Of a stretch of DNA of 63,032 nucleotides, positions 1-9,387 are shown piece after piece; within the stretch, counting starts at the first letter, position 1; each line of letters starts with the position of its first letter. Made by a program: the position numbers and the translations under genes. The notes beneath the pieces are model-generated. The model saw nothing but the letters and a program-made list of their open reading frames with translations, was not told the origin of the DNA and made no database searches. The stretch comes from a virus, in IMG/VR virus record IMGVR_UViG_3300010373_000009, positions 1 through 63,032 of that record. One strand, 5' to 3'.

Positions 1-123
1 CATACCGGCATCGCGGCCCTCTTCCGTCCCGTACCTGTCTATCTGGGATTGAGGATCGATCAACGCGAGATAACGGTCACCCTGCTGGATAGAGTTAAGA
101 AGTTGTTTCTTTAGTTCCAGCAA
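1..123. repeat. Terminal redundancy, left copy
   Basis: These 123 bases are identical to 62910-63032. A short exact end repeat joined in frame by a gene that crosses it is typical of a circular assembly of a circularly permuted phage genome. The repeat lies inside a coding region and shows no end-specific features, so it is more likely an assembly overlap than a physical terminal repeat. Confidence 0.95.
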
Positions 124-1137
124 ACCGTAGTCGGCCGGGTCCTTAAACGGGGTATCGGGAGGTTTTTTGGAAATCTGCTCTAGGCGAGGAATAGCCGAAC
201 GCGGTTGTGAGAAGTCCTGAAGAGCCTGTTCTTCCTCCGGAGTACGATATCCACGGCGCACTTCGACCGTGTGCTCGGCCATACCCGGTTGGTTAAGGAA
301 CGTCTGGTCAGATTGTAACCGCCTCTGCTGCTCGGGAGTAAGGTGAGAGAGAACATCCTGAGGAAACTGTTTGATCTTCTCCGCCGCAGCCTGATGTCTG
401 TCGGATTGAATCTCTTCTACCAATCGGGCTGTCGGACTAGTCGCCTTCTCGGCATCCGAGAGGTAGGCTGCCCCGCTGGCCTGAGTTACGGGATCGACAT
501 AATGCCTGGTCGTCCGAGACCACGAGAGATCGCGTGGAGAGAAGTGAGAGGGAAATGTTCCGAAATCCTTCGAAGTGGTTATATTCTCTTCGTAACTATT
601 CGGTACTCCTGGGGTATGAGCCCAATCGGGATAGAATGCGTCGCCGAATTCGGGTCCTCCGCGCGTCCGCTTGCCTCCTAACTCGGCGAGGGCGCTTATC
701 TCTGGCAGTCGCGCTGATACGGCCTTCGGCGTATTCGATCCCTGCATGCGGGCGTAAATGTTAAATCCGGGGCGATTCCGATGCAGGTGTTCCAGAAGAA
801 CATCCTTCGAGAGTCTCATGTCGGTTGGGTCTATCGGGCTATGCAAGACCGAGGCGAGGTTGTTTCGAGCCTCATCAGTTCCTTCCGACCCGAAGGCATT
901 TAACAGACCTGGCAGACCGGAATAGCGAAGCTCCTCAGCTTTCAGTGGGAACTGATGGCCGTTGCGGGTAACGGTTAGGCCGGGCTTTAGGTAATTCTGC
1001 CACTGCTGTGCCGGGGCCTTCTCGAACGGAGCCGCGCGAACGGCCTCGTCGAGGGTGGAGAAGAACCCAAGCTGGGGGAGCTTGTTCTTTAGGTACTGGA
1101 GTACCGCGTCGAATTCACCTGCGTTTGGCATACTCAT
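1..1137 (-). CDS. Large virion-associated protein, N-terminal part (continues at 63032)
   Basis: The frame opens at ATG 1137 (MSMPNAGEF...), 2 nt after the TAG of the preceding gene, and runs without a stop to position 1. Because 1-123 equals 62910-63032 it continues into 61221-63032, giving one protein of about 941 residues. The N-terminal half contains the phrases YSGLPGLLNAFG and VEEIQSDRHQ. The E-E-I-Q-S-D-x-H-Q phrase recurs in long phage proteins encoded near structural genes. Its position at the end of the late block and its size fit a virion or ejection protein, but the function is not known. It is split only by the linear cut of the window. Confidence 0.85.
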   Translation of the reverse strand, partial: MSMPNAGEFDAVLQYLKNKLPQLGFFSTLDEAVRAAPFEKAPAQQWQNYLKPGLTVTRNGHQFPLKAEELRYSGLPGLLNAFGSEGTDEARNNLASVLHSPIDPTDMRLSKDVLLEHLHRNRPGFNIYARMQGSNTPKAVSARLPEISALAELGGKRTRGGPEFGDAFYPDWAHTPGVPNSYEENITTSKDFGTFPSHFSPRDLSWSRTTRHYVDPVTQASGAAYLSDAEKATSPTARLVEEIQSDRHQAAAEKIKQFPQDVLSHLTPEQQRRLQSDQTFLNQPGMAEHTVEVRRGYRTPEEEQALQDFSQPRSAIPRLEQISKKPPDTPFKDPADYGLLELKKQLLNSIQQGDRYLALIDPQSQIDRYGTEEGRDAGM

Positions 1138-1139
1138 CT

Positions 1140-2927
1140 CTACTGGCTAGGAGTAGATACCGCACCCGGCAGCGCGCCGGCTCCCGCTCCCCCGAGAACT
1201 GCACCCGCCGCGCCGACGTTGCGACCTATCGCTTGGCCCGAGTTCATGCGTCGCGAGAGCGCTTCGAGGCTCATCAGCTTATCGGCGCCCTGCCGGCCTT
1301 GCAGGCGCATTATATCAGAGACCGGTCCGCCCGGTATTTTCGGGGCGCCGAGCACGTCGATAAAGCTCCGGATCGCGGCGAGCTTCGGATTGATGCTATG
1401 TGACGCTGACTTAGCGATCGTACCGGCGACGCCGGGGCCTCCTTGTATCGCCATACGCGCGCCTCGCTGTCCCTGGGAGAGCAGCCCGCGTGTCCGAGAG
1501 AACATATCCGCTTCGCGCTGGAGGCCCGCGATAAAGGCTTGGGCTTTCTTCGGGTCATCGAACATCGCAGCGAGCTTCGCCTTCATATCCGAGGTACCCA
1601 TTATCGCGAGCGCCGGGTTTCCCTGCTTGACGTTACCGATCTGCCGAAACAGATATTCGCCAACCCCAGAGCGATAGGCGTCGCGGGCAGAGAAGGACAT
1701 TGCCCCGATCTTCGCCCGGACCTGCTCCGGGGTCAGCTTCTTAAAATCATTCAACCCGTCATTTAGGGCGCCGAGGACTTCCGCATCACTCTGGTATTGC
1801 TGCCTAGCGGCCTGATAGGGAGAGCCGCCGGTCGGCAGGGTAGTTGCCGTATCTAACTCGTTTACGAGTCGATCGCGCATACCACCGAGCAACCGCGCCT
1901 CGTTATTATTCCCGGCACGCCGAGCACCCCCGACCTGATCGTCTAAGGCTCGCTTGACGTAATCGAGGAACTGAAGCGACGGCTTTCTTACCATACCCAT
2001 GACGTCCGGCTTGCCCGGCAGCAGTCCATCCATCTGCATTAGCTGTGCAGCCTTCTTCGCTGCCGCCTTTCCCGGCTTAGTCTTTAGGATGTTTAAGAGT
2101 TCCTGAGATTGGATGGCCGGGAACTGAGCATACGCTTGCTGATAGAGAGGCTTCGCGTTGGTCTTCAGGGCCTGTACGAGCTTCGTCTGCTCCGCTCCAA
2201 ACGGTGTCGACGGCGCGAGCCCTTGGTTTACGGCGTCCTCGACTCGCCCCGCCGTTCCGGCTTGTCGCTGCCCGAGCTGTGTGGCGAAAGCCTGTGACTT
2301 TAGATCCGGCTGGGCGAGCGCCGTCTGCGCGAGTGCCTGACCGCGAGGCCCCATTACGTCTGCGATCGTTTCCTGGTTAGGAACTGGGCCGCGCGCACCC
2401 GCCCGCATCTGTTGGGCAAGAGCCTTTAGCCGGGCGGAAGCCGCGCTAGCGTTCCCCTCGTCCTCTAGTACAGTCCGGGCTACTAGCCTATCGGCCGGCT
2501 TGCTCCCGAGGGTCGCTATACGCTCCGCGAGAGGCCCGGAGAGCCGGCCAAAGACCGCTGCCGGGGCGCCGAGGCCGACCCCCGCCAAAATCTCCTCCGG
2601 ATGCCCGCTAGAGATCGCGTGCGGGGTCGCTGCGGCCCCTCCTGCGACCCCCCCGGCCGTCGCAGAGCCGATTACGGGGTGGTCAGCGATAAAGGACCGT
2701 AGCCGCCCGAGAGCATCGCCAAGGATCGGGTAACGGCGCCCGATTAGAGCCGCAGCCCCAGCCCCTACGGCTCCGGCGCCGAGTAGCTCAGCGGTATGCA
2801 GTGCGGTCGAATCCTTCGTGACTGCCGGGACCGGAGTGGTCGAGGTTGGGGGGGTAACCGCCTGAGCCTGCGCCGGCTCACTCGGATCGCCGTACTTGTT
2901 TACAAAATAGTTGGTAGGATCACCCAT
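1140..2927 (-). CDS. Ala-rich putative internal virion (ejection) protein
   Basis: A 595-residue protein starting MGDPTNYFV. Its ATG (2927) overlaps the TAA of the upstream gene (TAATG). Residues about 48-65 (LLGAGAVGAGAAALIGR) and 90-105 are hydrophobic Gly/Ala-rich stretches that could insert in membranes, and the C-terminus is another such stretch (AAGAVLGGAGAGALPG). Between them the protein is helical and charged. Long late proteins with glycine-zipper-like segments, encoded next to tail genes of podoviruses, are often DNA-ejection proteins; this is inferred from context and composition, not from a recognised family. Confidence 0.75.
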   Translation of the reverse strand: MGDPTNYFVNKYGDPSEPAQAQAVTPPTSTTPVPAVTKDSTALHTAELLGAGAVGAGAAALIGRRYPILGDALGRLRSFIADHPVIGSATAGGVAGGAAATPHAISSGHPEEILAGVGLGAPAAVFGRLSGPLAERIATLGSKPADRLVARTVLEDEGNASAASARLKALAQQMRAGARGPVPNQETIADVMGPRGQALAQTALAQPDLKSQAFATQLGQRQAGTAGRVEDAVNQGLAPSTPFGAEQTKLVQALKTNAKPLYQQAYAQFPAIQSQELLNILKTKPGKAAAKKAAQLMQMDGLLPGKPDVMGMVRKPSLQFLDYVKRALDDQVGGARRAGNNNEARLLGGMRDRLVNELDTATTLPTGGSPYQAARQQYQSDAEVLGALNDGLNDFKKLTPEQVRAKIGAMSFSARDAYRSGVGEYLFRQIGNVKQGNPALAIMGTSDMKAKLAAMFDDPKKAQAFIAGLQREADMFSRTRGLLSQGQRGARMAIQGGPGVAGTIAKSASHSINPKLAAIRSFIDVLGAPKIPGGPVSDIMRLQGRQGADKLMSLEALSRRMNSGQAIGRNVGAAGAVLGGAGAGALPGAVSTPSQ

Positions 2928-4366
2928 TACTGAATCTCCGAGGGCAGATACCCATACGCCGCCTTAAACTGTTCCGGTAGGTCGGGGTGTGCCTTTAGCA
3001 GCGCCGGGTTACTAAGATCAGAAACGGCCTGAGCCGGTGCGGGTGTTAGGATCGAGCGAACGTAAGGCTGCTTGATATGCGCATAGAACTCTCTATCGGC
3101 CATCTTCTTGTGACGAGTATAGGCATCGGTGCCTTCATCGAAGTTCGCGAGTCCTACTCCAGCCTCGTACTGGTCCTTAAGCGTATCGAATTGAGCGCTG
3201 AGGAGCTTCCTATACCAGTTTAAGACGTCATGCGTAACGGGCTTCGCAAAGTCGGAATTGATCCGCTGCTCGTTCGCTTGACGTTCCGTTACACCACTCG
3301 TCGCGAGGACCGCGCTTGAGAGTTCGGAAGCGACGATACCTTGAATGGCATGGAATACCGCCGGCGCCGACTGACCGGTTACGTTCAGCCCGAGGTAGTT
3401 CCCGAGCTGATTTAGCTTCGTCACGTCCCCATTATGCAGTGCGTCTACCGCACTGTCGAGCGTATGCATGTGAAGAATTGCTCGCTCCAGGGACCCCATC
3501 TTCGTCGCATCCTTGCCCGCCGAGAAATCATTACGGGTGCGCTGAATCTGAGGATAAATTGTCGCATCGTAATTCGGGTTGTTCTGCATTACAAGGTCCA
3601 TCGTAGCCGGTCCCGTGCTCCCCGGCCGAGTCAGTGCATATCCGGTAATAGGGGGCAACTTGTAATCCGCAATCTGCTGAGCCATTACCGGATCGGCCGC
3701 GCCGAGATCGGAGAACGGCTCTCCCTGGGGGATCGTCTGGTGGCTCTTCGGGTTAAACAGTACATTCTGTTTTCGGTTGCCCGAAAGAGGAATGGTTTTA
3801 AGCTGCCACGAGGCGTTCGCCGCTGCATCGGGGCGCGCGAGCACGCCGAGCGCTCCCTTAGCCAGCGCCCCCTGTTGAGCTTCGTGCAACTCTTGAAGTC
3901 GCAGCTTCGCATTTAAGAGGTTCTGATCAACCCCTTCCTCGCGTTGATCGAGACCGAGACCCGTACCGAACTTCTCCATTTCGAGCTGACGTTGCTTCTC
4001 GGCCATGTCCTTCTCGGCACCCGCCCAATTCGCGAGAGAGTCACCGAAGTTCCCGGTACGTGTCGGCGAGAGAAAGGCTTGGGCGATGGCGAATTGCCGC
4101 TCCTGCGGTGTAATATTCAGTGCCATCAACCGCTGCCGCGCCGCTTGGAGTGCCGCCTTCGCTTGCTCCGCGTTCTGGGAGTAGTCCTTCAGAAGCGACT
4201 GCTCTCCAGAGACATCTTTACCGGAGAGCGTCTGTTTTAGGATCTGGGTAGCGTACTGCCGCCCTTCGGCACTCGATGGGGGATTGGCGAGGGTCGCCAG
4301 TGCGCCGAGAGCTTCAGAGTCGCCAGAGCCCTCGTCTTCGAGCATGCTGGTATCTTCATCACCCAT
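2927..4366 (-). CDS. Putative internal virion protein, helical
   Basis: A 479-residue protein starting MGDEDTSMLED (ATG 4366, TAATG overlap with the previous gene). Residues about 55-105 are a heptad-like Ala/Gln-rich helix, followed by the phrase QAFLSPTRTGNFGDSLANWA, a short motif that recurs in ejection-type proteins of phages with similar late blocks. No enzyme motif was seen. The context, three long low-complexity proteins in a row after the tail genes, suggests an ejected or internal virion protein. Confidence 0.7.
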   Translation of the reverse strand: MGDEDTSMLEDEGSGDSEALGALATLANPPSSAEGRQYATQILKQTLSGKDVSGEQSLLKDYSQNAEQAKAALQAARQRLMALNITPQERQFAIAQAFLSPTRTGNFGDSLANWAGAEKDMAEKQRQLEMEKFGTGLGLDQREEGVDQNLLNAKLRLQELHEAQQGALAKGALGVLARPDAAANASWQLKTIPLSGNRKQNVLFNPKSHQTIPQGEPFSDLGAADPVMAQQIADYKLPPITGYALTRPGSTGPATMDLVMQNNPNYDATIYPQIQRTRNDFSAGKDATKMGSLERAILHMHTLDSAVDALHNGDVTKLNQLGNYLGLNVTGQSAPAVFHAIQGIVASELSSAVLATSGVTERQANEQRINSDFAKPVTHDVLNWYRKLLSAQFDTLKDQYEAGVGLANFDEGTDAYTRHKKMADREFYAHIKQPYVRSILTPAPAQAVSDLSNPALLKAHPDLPEQFKAAYGYLPSEIQ

Positions 4367-5391
4367 TAGGCTACTCCTCCGGCCGCGCTAGTCCCGCTTG
4401 GGGCATTAAGCGCCGAGTATATGCCAATCGCTTGCGAGAGCGGCGAAGCCGAGTAAGCCGGTGCATATCCCGTGCCCGCCGTCGTCGAGCTATGAGGCGT
4501 CGTCGCCGGTGTCGCAGTACCCGAAAGCATCTGTTGCAGCCAGGAAAGCTGCTGATACGGCCACTGCTGCTGTTGCTGGAATTGCGTATTCGCCGCGTTA
4601 AGGTTCTGCTGATTAAGCTGTTGCTGTTCGAGCCCGGCCGTATCGAGCGCGCCGTAACCCTGCAAGGCAAGGTTCTGATTAAGCTGTCCGAGCTGACCCA
4701 TCGTGTTCGCGCCTTGCAGCCCGAGGACACCCTGTTCGTATCCGAGACCGCCCGCGATCTGGCCGAGCGCTCCGGTTTCGGACGCCGCCTGGAGGCCCGC
4801 ACCTTGCGCCTGACTATAGCCTTGAGAGAGCGCCGAGTTCGCAGTATTCTGAATATTCTGAGTGATCTCGTTCGCACCCTCGTTCGCGGCCCTCTCGTTC
4901 GCCGACGATCCGAACTGGCCTGCGCGGGTAAACTGGTTATTGATCTGCGGCTGAAGCTGCTGATTCCAATACTGCGTCGCCTGCGTCTTGGCTTGGTTAA
5001 TTACGTTCTGCTCATACGGATTCATCATCGCCGCGGTCGGCGAGAGAGCGCTGGAAACGTAATTCGAGGCTGTCGGCAGATACCCCGTTGCCTGAGAGAG
5101 CGCGGACGGATTCGCCGCACTGCTCGCCATCTGCTGCGCTTGCGTAAGCGCGGGCTGGTATTGCCCGATCGCGCCCGCAATACCCTGCTGGGCCTGTGTC
5201 TGGTACGGAGTAAACCCCGCGACCTGCGGCACCGGCGATGCCTGGTAGGGCTGCGATGCGACTGACGCGGCCGAGGAGAGAATCCCCTGGGCGTAATCCT
5301 GCAACCATTGCGGGGTCTGCGTCGCCGACTCGCCGTACTGGGTTGTCGAACTCGGCGGCTGACCTTGGAACAAGAAGTCGAGCGCGCTCAT
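4366..5391 (-). CDS. Gln/Ala-rich putative virion protein
   Basis: A 341-residue protein starting MSALDFLFQGQPP, with ATGA overlap with the upstream gene. It is very rich in Gln, Asn, Ala, Tyr and Gly, with repeated phrases such as QYQPALTQAQQMASSA and NQNLALQGYG and almost no Lys. The composition fits a self-associating structural or ejected component. No family was recognised. The opposite strand also carries long open frames here, which I take as codon-bias shadows. Confidence 0.7.
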   Translation of the reverse strand: MSALDFLFQGQPPSSTTQYGESATQTPQWLQDYAQGILSSAASVASQPYQASPVPQVAGFTPYQTQAQQGIAGAIGQYQPALTQAQQMASSAANPSALSQATGYLPTASNYVSSALSPTAAMMNPYEQNVINQAKTQATQYWNQQLQPQINNQFTRAGQFGSSANERAANEGANEITQNIQNTANSALSQGYSQAQGAGLQAASETGALGQIAGGLGYEQGVLGLQGANTMGQLGQLNQNLALQGYGALDTAGLEQQQLNQQNLNAANTQFQQQQQWPYQQLSWLQQMLSGTATPATTPHSSTTAGTGYAPAYSASPLSQAIGIYSALNAPSGTSAAGGVA

Positions 5392-7640
5392 TTCTGCTCC
5401 TTACCCTTTCCGAGATACGACTCTGGGGGTTTGGCCTTCATGAACTGCTTCCCTCGGACTAACTGCCGGCCGGCATGCTTGCGCAGATTCTCACGGAGCT
5501 GATCGAGCCGCCGCGCACCCGCCTCATTCGATCCGTTGCCGAGCATCGCGACTGTACCGGCGTCCATCACGTATTCCCCATCCGAGAGCCGGGCCGGGAT
5601 GTCGTCGGAGGTACCATCCCCAGGACCCTCGACATAGTGCTGATTCGAGCCTTCCGCGAAATCGAGCGCCCCACCGTGCGACATCACCGTCGGTTGCATC
5701 GGTGCTCCCATCATAGGAGTGCCTGGTGAAGACGGAGAGGCTCCCGGTTCTTGTGAGGCCGGCGAGAAGCCTTCGACGTAAGGGAGCCGGTTATTAGTAA
5801 AGAACTGCTGTTCGGGGTGCTCCCCGTAGGTATACCAGTCATAGTTCGACGGGAACTGAACCTCTTGCCTCTGGTAGGTTGGGGTCGAATACGGGTGACT
5901 AGGCCCCGACGCCATGCCAGCAGGCGGCGCGATCGGCTGTGCCTGCTTCGAGTTCGTCGCGCCGGTTGCGGCCCCGATGAGGGGCAAAAGCCACCCGTAG
6001 CTCTTCGCAAGTTGGCCTAGGGTTTGCCCGATGTTCGACCCTCCGGAACCGCTGCTGCTCCCTAGGAGATGTGAAAGCCACGAGCCGCTTGAGCCGGAAC
6101 CCCCACCCGTTGCTCCCGTGCTATCCATAGCAGTCTGATCGGCTCCGCTCGAATCAAAGCCCGTCGAGAAGTCCGACCCATAAGGATTCGTCGGATCGAG
6201 TGAGTAATCGATCGAGGTTAGATCGGGGTAGGAGTCGCCGCCGTCCCCGCTAAGCGAGAAGTTAAGGTCAGAGCCGTCACCTCCCCCTCCGAGGTCGAAA
6301 TAATCCGACGTATCGCCTCCCGTATCGAAGTGGGGAAGGGCACTCTGCATTCTCTTCTTCATGCTTCCACCTTCAGCGGCGCCTTTCTGCTTCGCCGCGA
6401 GATATGAGGCTACTCCCGCTCCACCCGCAGGGGTAGAGTTCATTGAATCAAAATATCCAACGCTCGCTCCGCCGTAAGGAGTCCCACGGATCAGAGCTTG
6501 CGAGGGACCCGCGTTTAATCCGAGGTAGGGCTGCAATTCTGGGTCGGTCTGACCCGCTATGCCAATCTGGGATTGATTCGTGAGATTCCCAGACATATAG
6601 TCCCCGACGAGACCCTCAAGCGAACCGTTTAGGATACCGGCTTCTCCACTTGCCGCGCCGGTAATCCCCTGACCGCCCGTCTCTTTCGAAAGCCACGGCT
6701 GAACTACACCCGAGTAGACGTCAGCCGCGGACTCGCCGGGAGTGATCTGCCCGGCATTATACGCCTGGTTGATCTGCCCCGCTATCTGTGTAAGGAGATT
6801 CTGTTCTCCCATGCGCCCGAAGGTCGCTTCGATCGGCTGCTCGCTATTCCCGCTGTGATTCTTCGCATCCATCGCCCCCGCTAAGAGCTGGTAATCCTGC
6901 GAGGGAGAGAGAGTGGAGAGAGCCGATTGAGCTTCCTGCGGACTCTGGTTGTAGAGCTGAGAATATTCCCCGCTTAGATTGTGAAGCTCGTCGCTCTCCG
7001 GATCGTGTCGGCCACCCCCGAAGGCCGAAGAGAGCGCGCCAGCCGCGCCACCTACGAGACCTCCAATTAATGTACCGATTCCGGGCAGTACAGATCCTAT
7101 CGCGGCGCCCGTCTCCGCACCTTGCATGGCATCGGAACCGGTATTTCCCGACTGCCAGTTCTTCCCGAAGTTATAGAGATCAAGGGGGATCGCCGCATAG
7201 CCAAGACCCTGCATCCACGGCCCGGCAGTTGCCGCGTCCATAGCTCCGGATTCAACGGCTCCCTGTAAGCCGAGTCTCCCGAGATCGAGCGCGCCCTGAG
7301 CCTCGCCGGTCGGAGTCCCGCTCTCGAAGCCCTGATAAGCACCGAGCGCACTACCCGCCATCCCGGTATAGGGTGAAACGCCGGGTTGGTTTCCAGTAAA
7401 CTGACCATAGAGATTCGCAGCGTTTATTCCAGCCTTACCGTATCCCTCCAAGCCCCCCTGGGTTAACCCAGAGTAGATGCCTCCCGCCTCGTTGATATCT
7501 CCGAGACCCGTATTGATCTGAGAGAGCGCCGAGGGTCGGCCATAGGTATACGGTCGCGGTTGATAGCCGCTCGACGGGTACCCGTTCGACTGATAGGTCG
7601 TCGGCATGCTCAGATCGAGTTGTCCGGCAGGTGTACTCAT
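5388..7640 (-). CDS. Gly/Ser-rich virion protein with C-terminal IPARLSDGEYVMDA module
   Basis: A 750-residue protein starting MSTPAGQLDLSMP, overlapping the upstream gene by ATGA. The first 200 residues are Gly/Ala-rich with a glycine-zipper-like hydrophobic stretch (GAAIGSVLPGIGTLIGG, about 180-200). The middle is Gly/Ser/Asp-rich. The C-terminus carries GPGDGTSDDIPARLSDGEYV and then VAMLGNGSNEAGARRLDQLR, a module found at the C-termini of many long phage virion proteins. It probably sits in the particle with the neighbouring proteins; the exact role is unknown. Confidence 0.75.
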   Translation of the reverse strand: MSTPAGQLDLSMPTTYQSNGYPSSGYQPRPYTYGRPSALSQINTGLGDINEAGGIYSGLTQGGLEGYGKAGINAANLYGQFTGNQPGVSPYTGMAGSALGAYQGFESGTPTGEAQGALDLGRLGLQGAVESGAMDAATAGPWMQGLGYAAIPLDLYNFGKNWQSGNTGSDAMQGAETGAAIGSVLPGIGTLIGGLVGGAAGALSSAFGGGRHDPESDELHNLSGEYSQLYNQSPQEAQSALSTLSPSQDYQLLAGAMDAKNHSGNSEQPIEATFGRMGEQNLLTQIAGQINQAYNAGQITPGESAADVYSGVVQPWLSKETGGQGITGAASGEAGILNGSLEGLVGDYMSGNLTNQSQIGIAGQTDPELQPYLGLNAGPSQALIRGTPYGGASVGYFDSMNSTPAGGAGVASYLAAKQKGAAEGGSMKKRMQSALPHFDTGGDTSDYFDLGGGGDGSDLNFSLSGDGGDSYPDLTSIDYSLDPTNPYGSDFSTGFDSSGADQTAMDSTGATGGGSGSSGSWLSHLLGSSSGSGGSNIGQTLGQLAKSYGWLLPLIGAATGATNSKQAQPIAPPAGMASGPSHPYSTPTYQRQEVQFPSNYDWYTYGEHPEQQFFTNNRLPYVEGFSPASQEPGASPSSPGTPMMGAPMQPTVMSHGGALDFAEGSNQHYVEGPGDGTSDDIPARLSDGEYVMDAGTVAMLGNGSNEAGARRLDQLRENLRKHAGRQLVRGKQFMKAKPPESYLGKGKEQK

Positions 7641-7864
7641 AGAGACATCGCCCGGTTAAAAAGGAAAGCCCACTCTCGCCAATCTGAGAAGACACTCGCA
7701 AGCGGCGGTCGCTTGCGCGCGATCGAGGGGACCCGGAGAATCAGAGCAGCCCATTCCTTCCAGTCCTGGTCCTGAGCGGGAATCGGCACATCATCGACCA
7801 TAGGGAGGCGCCCGCGAGTCAGTTCGGCCCACTCCGTAAACTGCATGTAACGCGGATCGATCAC
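7637..7864 (-). CDS. Small hypothetical protein in the tail block
   Basis: 75 residues (MIDPRYMQFTEWAEL...). Both ends overlap neighbouring late genes by ATGA. It contains two repeats of the pattern (D/E)WxEWAxL (residues about 34-40 and 63-68), so it may be a small Trp-rich helical protein. It lies between the tail protein and the large Gly-rich protein; no function is proposed. Confidence 0.65.
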   Translation of the reverse strand: MIDPRYMQFTEWAELTRGRLPMVDDVPIPAQDQDWKEWAALILRVPSIARKRPPLASVFSDWREWAFLFNRAMSL

Positions 7865-9384
7865 TGGGTAAATCTCCCGGTCGTCGGTTCGATATGAACC
7901 ATGGCACGTCCGTACTCGTAGTCACCTCCGAGGACGTTAGATTCAAACTTGAAGCGCAGCAGGCGATCTTCAGCCTTAATCTCAATCATCTGATCGTCTT
8001 GCGCAGTAACCGGAGGCTGCGGGAAGTCCTGCTGAGCTAACTGTGTCTCGGCTACGCGCGTATTCGCCCGGCCGAGAAGAGTCATCCGCAATGTCCCCCT
8101 CTGGTTAAAATCGGGTTCTACGATCGAGACACGGAAAGCCTTGTCCTCCGGCTTCGGCGCCGAGAGCGGCGAAATCGTATGAGTGGTAAAAGACGAGCGG
8201 ATCGGGAAGACCTTGCCAGGCCGCACCTTATCGACCCCGATCTCGTGTTGCCAGAGGGTAAAGCCTGTCTGTGTGGCATCGACATCGCACATGAAGGGAC
8301 GCTGAAAGACTTTTGCGAATATCGCAGCCGACCGGCCCCCATCGGGTAGAGGCGTATTGTACCAGATATTTAGTCGAGTGTTATAGATTACAGCATGATT
8401 GCACTCCTGAGAGTTACCGAACGGGAAACACCACCAAATCTCTCCCCAGGCAGGCACTTTGAACGCAAAAACCTTCTGACGTTGAGCAAAATTAAGATTC
8501 TTGAAGAAAAAGTTAATGTTCAGGTTATTCGGCAGCTCCTTGACGATACCGTTATAGAGCATGAACCGATCGACTCCGGCCCAGTAGTAAATCGAGTCAA
8601 ACTCGATAGCCGACCGAGATGAGAGGATCGAGACGCTATCCGAGATCGTCGAGAAATCAAACGGGATACCCTGCGTCAACGAGGCATCGAAGGTCAGTAG
8701 GACTAACGCATCTAAAGACCAGAGCAGTCCAGCGGGACCATTCGAACCCGCAAGGGGGAGGCCGCAGACAATCTTCTGATCCGTAACGAACGCCGAGTCA
8801 TTCGGAAGGGTAGGGTCGTTGACCTTCGAGACATCGACACGTCCGGAGTTAGAGAACGCGATAAAGTACGGCGGTAGAGCTATTACTCCACCACTTACCG
8901 GGTCCATACCACTCGCGACGAGTAAGCCGGCCTCATTCGCTACGCCGTAATAGAAAGGAAGCTCAGCACTGCTCGCGATATCAGTCAGGTTTTTGCCTGG
9001 ATGCGCAATGATATAGGTCGAACCCCCTACCTCGTTGTAGAACTGGTCGAGCATCCAGAGAGTATTGGCATCGGGCACGTAAGCGGCCGGTGTCCGATCT
9101 ACCATATTGCCGGGAGAACCGTTTAGGTCCGTCTGGACCTGGAGGATGTGCCCCTCACTCCCTAGATGCAGGTAATTCGTCGCGTCCGACATATAGGACT
9201 CGATCGCGCGCACCACCTCAGGGAGATCGGCCGTAACCTGGGTAAATCCCGCCATCTTGCGGGGAAGTGCCCGAGCATTAAAACGACACCACTCCCCGTC
9301 TGTATAGTTCTGACCCTCGAATAGGGTCGAGTCCTTCTTGATACCCGGTTGAGAGACGAGCGGTATCGGTTGCGGCGTAGTCAT
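7861..9384 (-). CDS. Tail protein (propeller-like; tail tube or DNA-stabilisation type)
   Basis: 507 residues. The N-terminus (LVSQPGIKKDSTLFEGQNYT and WCRFNARALPRKMAGF) has the pattern of phage tail proteins that begin with a ligand-like G-I-x-K/R-x-x-T-x-F phrase and RxxPRKxxGF. The rest alternates short beta phrases with W/F/Y-rich repeats (YYWAGVDRFMLYNG, VPAWGEIWWCFPFG, NIWYNTPLPDGGRSAA), as in beta-propeller tail hub or tubular-B-like proteins. It is next to the fibre and adaptor genes. I infer a role in the tail tube or head-tail junction. Confidence 0.7.
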   Translation of the reverse strand: MTTPQPIPLVSQPGIKKDSTLFEGQNYTDGEWCRFNARALPRKMAGFTQVTADLPEVVRAIESYMSDATNYLHLGSEGHILQVQTDLNGSPGNMVDRTPAAYVPDANTLWMLDQFYNEVGGSTYIIAHPGKNLTDIASSAELPFYYGVANEAGLLVASGMDPVSGGVIALPPYFIAFSNSGRVDVSKVNDPTLPNDSAFVTDQKIVCGLPLAGSNGPAGLLWSLDALVLLTFDASLTQGIPFDFSTISDSVSILSSRSAIEFDSIYYWAGVDRFMLYNGIVKELPNNLNINFFFKNLNFAQRQKVFAFKVPAWGEIWWCFPFGNSQECNHAVIYNTRLNIWYNTPLPDGGRSAAIFAKVFQRPFMCDVDATQTGFTLWQHEIGVDKVRPGKVFPIRSSFTTHTISPLSAPKPEDKAFRVSIVEPDFNQRGTLRMTLLGRANTRVAETQLAQQDFPQPPVTAQDDQMIEIKAEDRLLRFKFESNVLGGDYEYGRAMVHIEPTTGRFTQ

Positions 9385-9387
9385 CTC

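Noticed and set aside
4276-5265. Long open frame on the plus strand opposite a late gene (about 329 codons)
   Set aside because: Antisense to the Gln-rich virion gene, with Arg-rich implausible composition and no ribosome site; a shadow of codon bias in GC-rich DNA.
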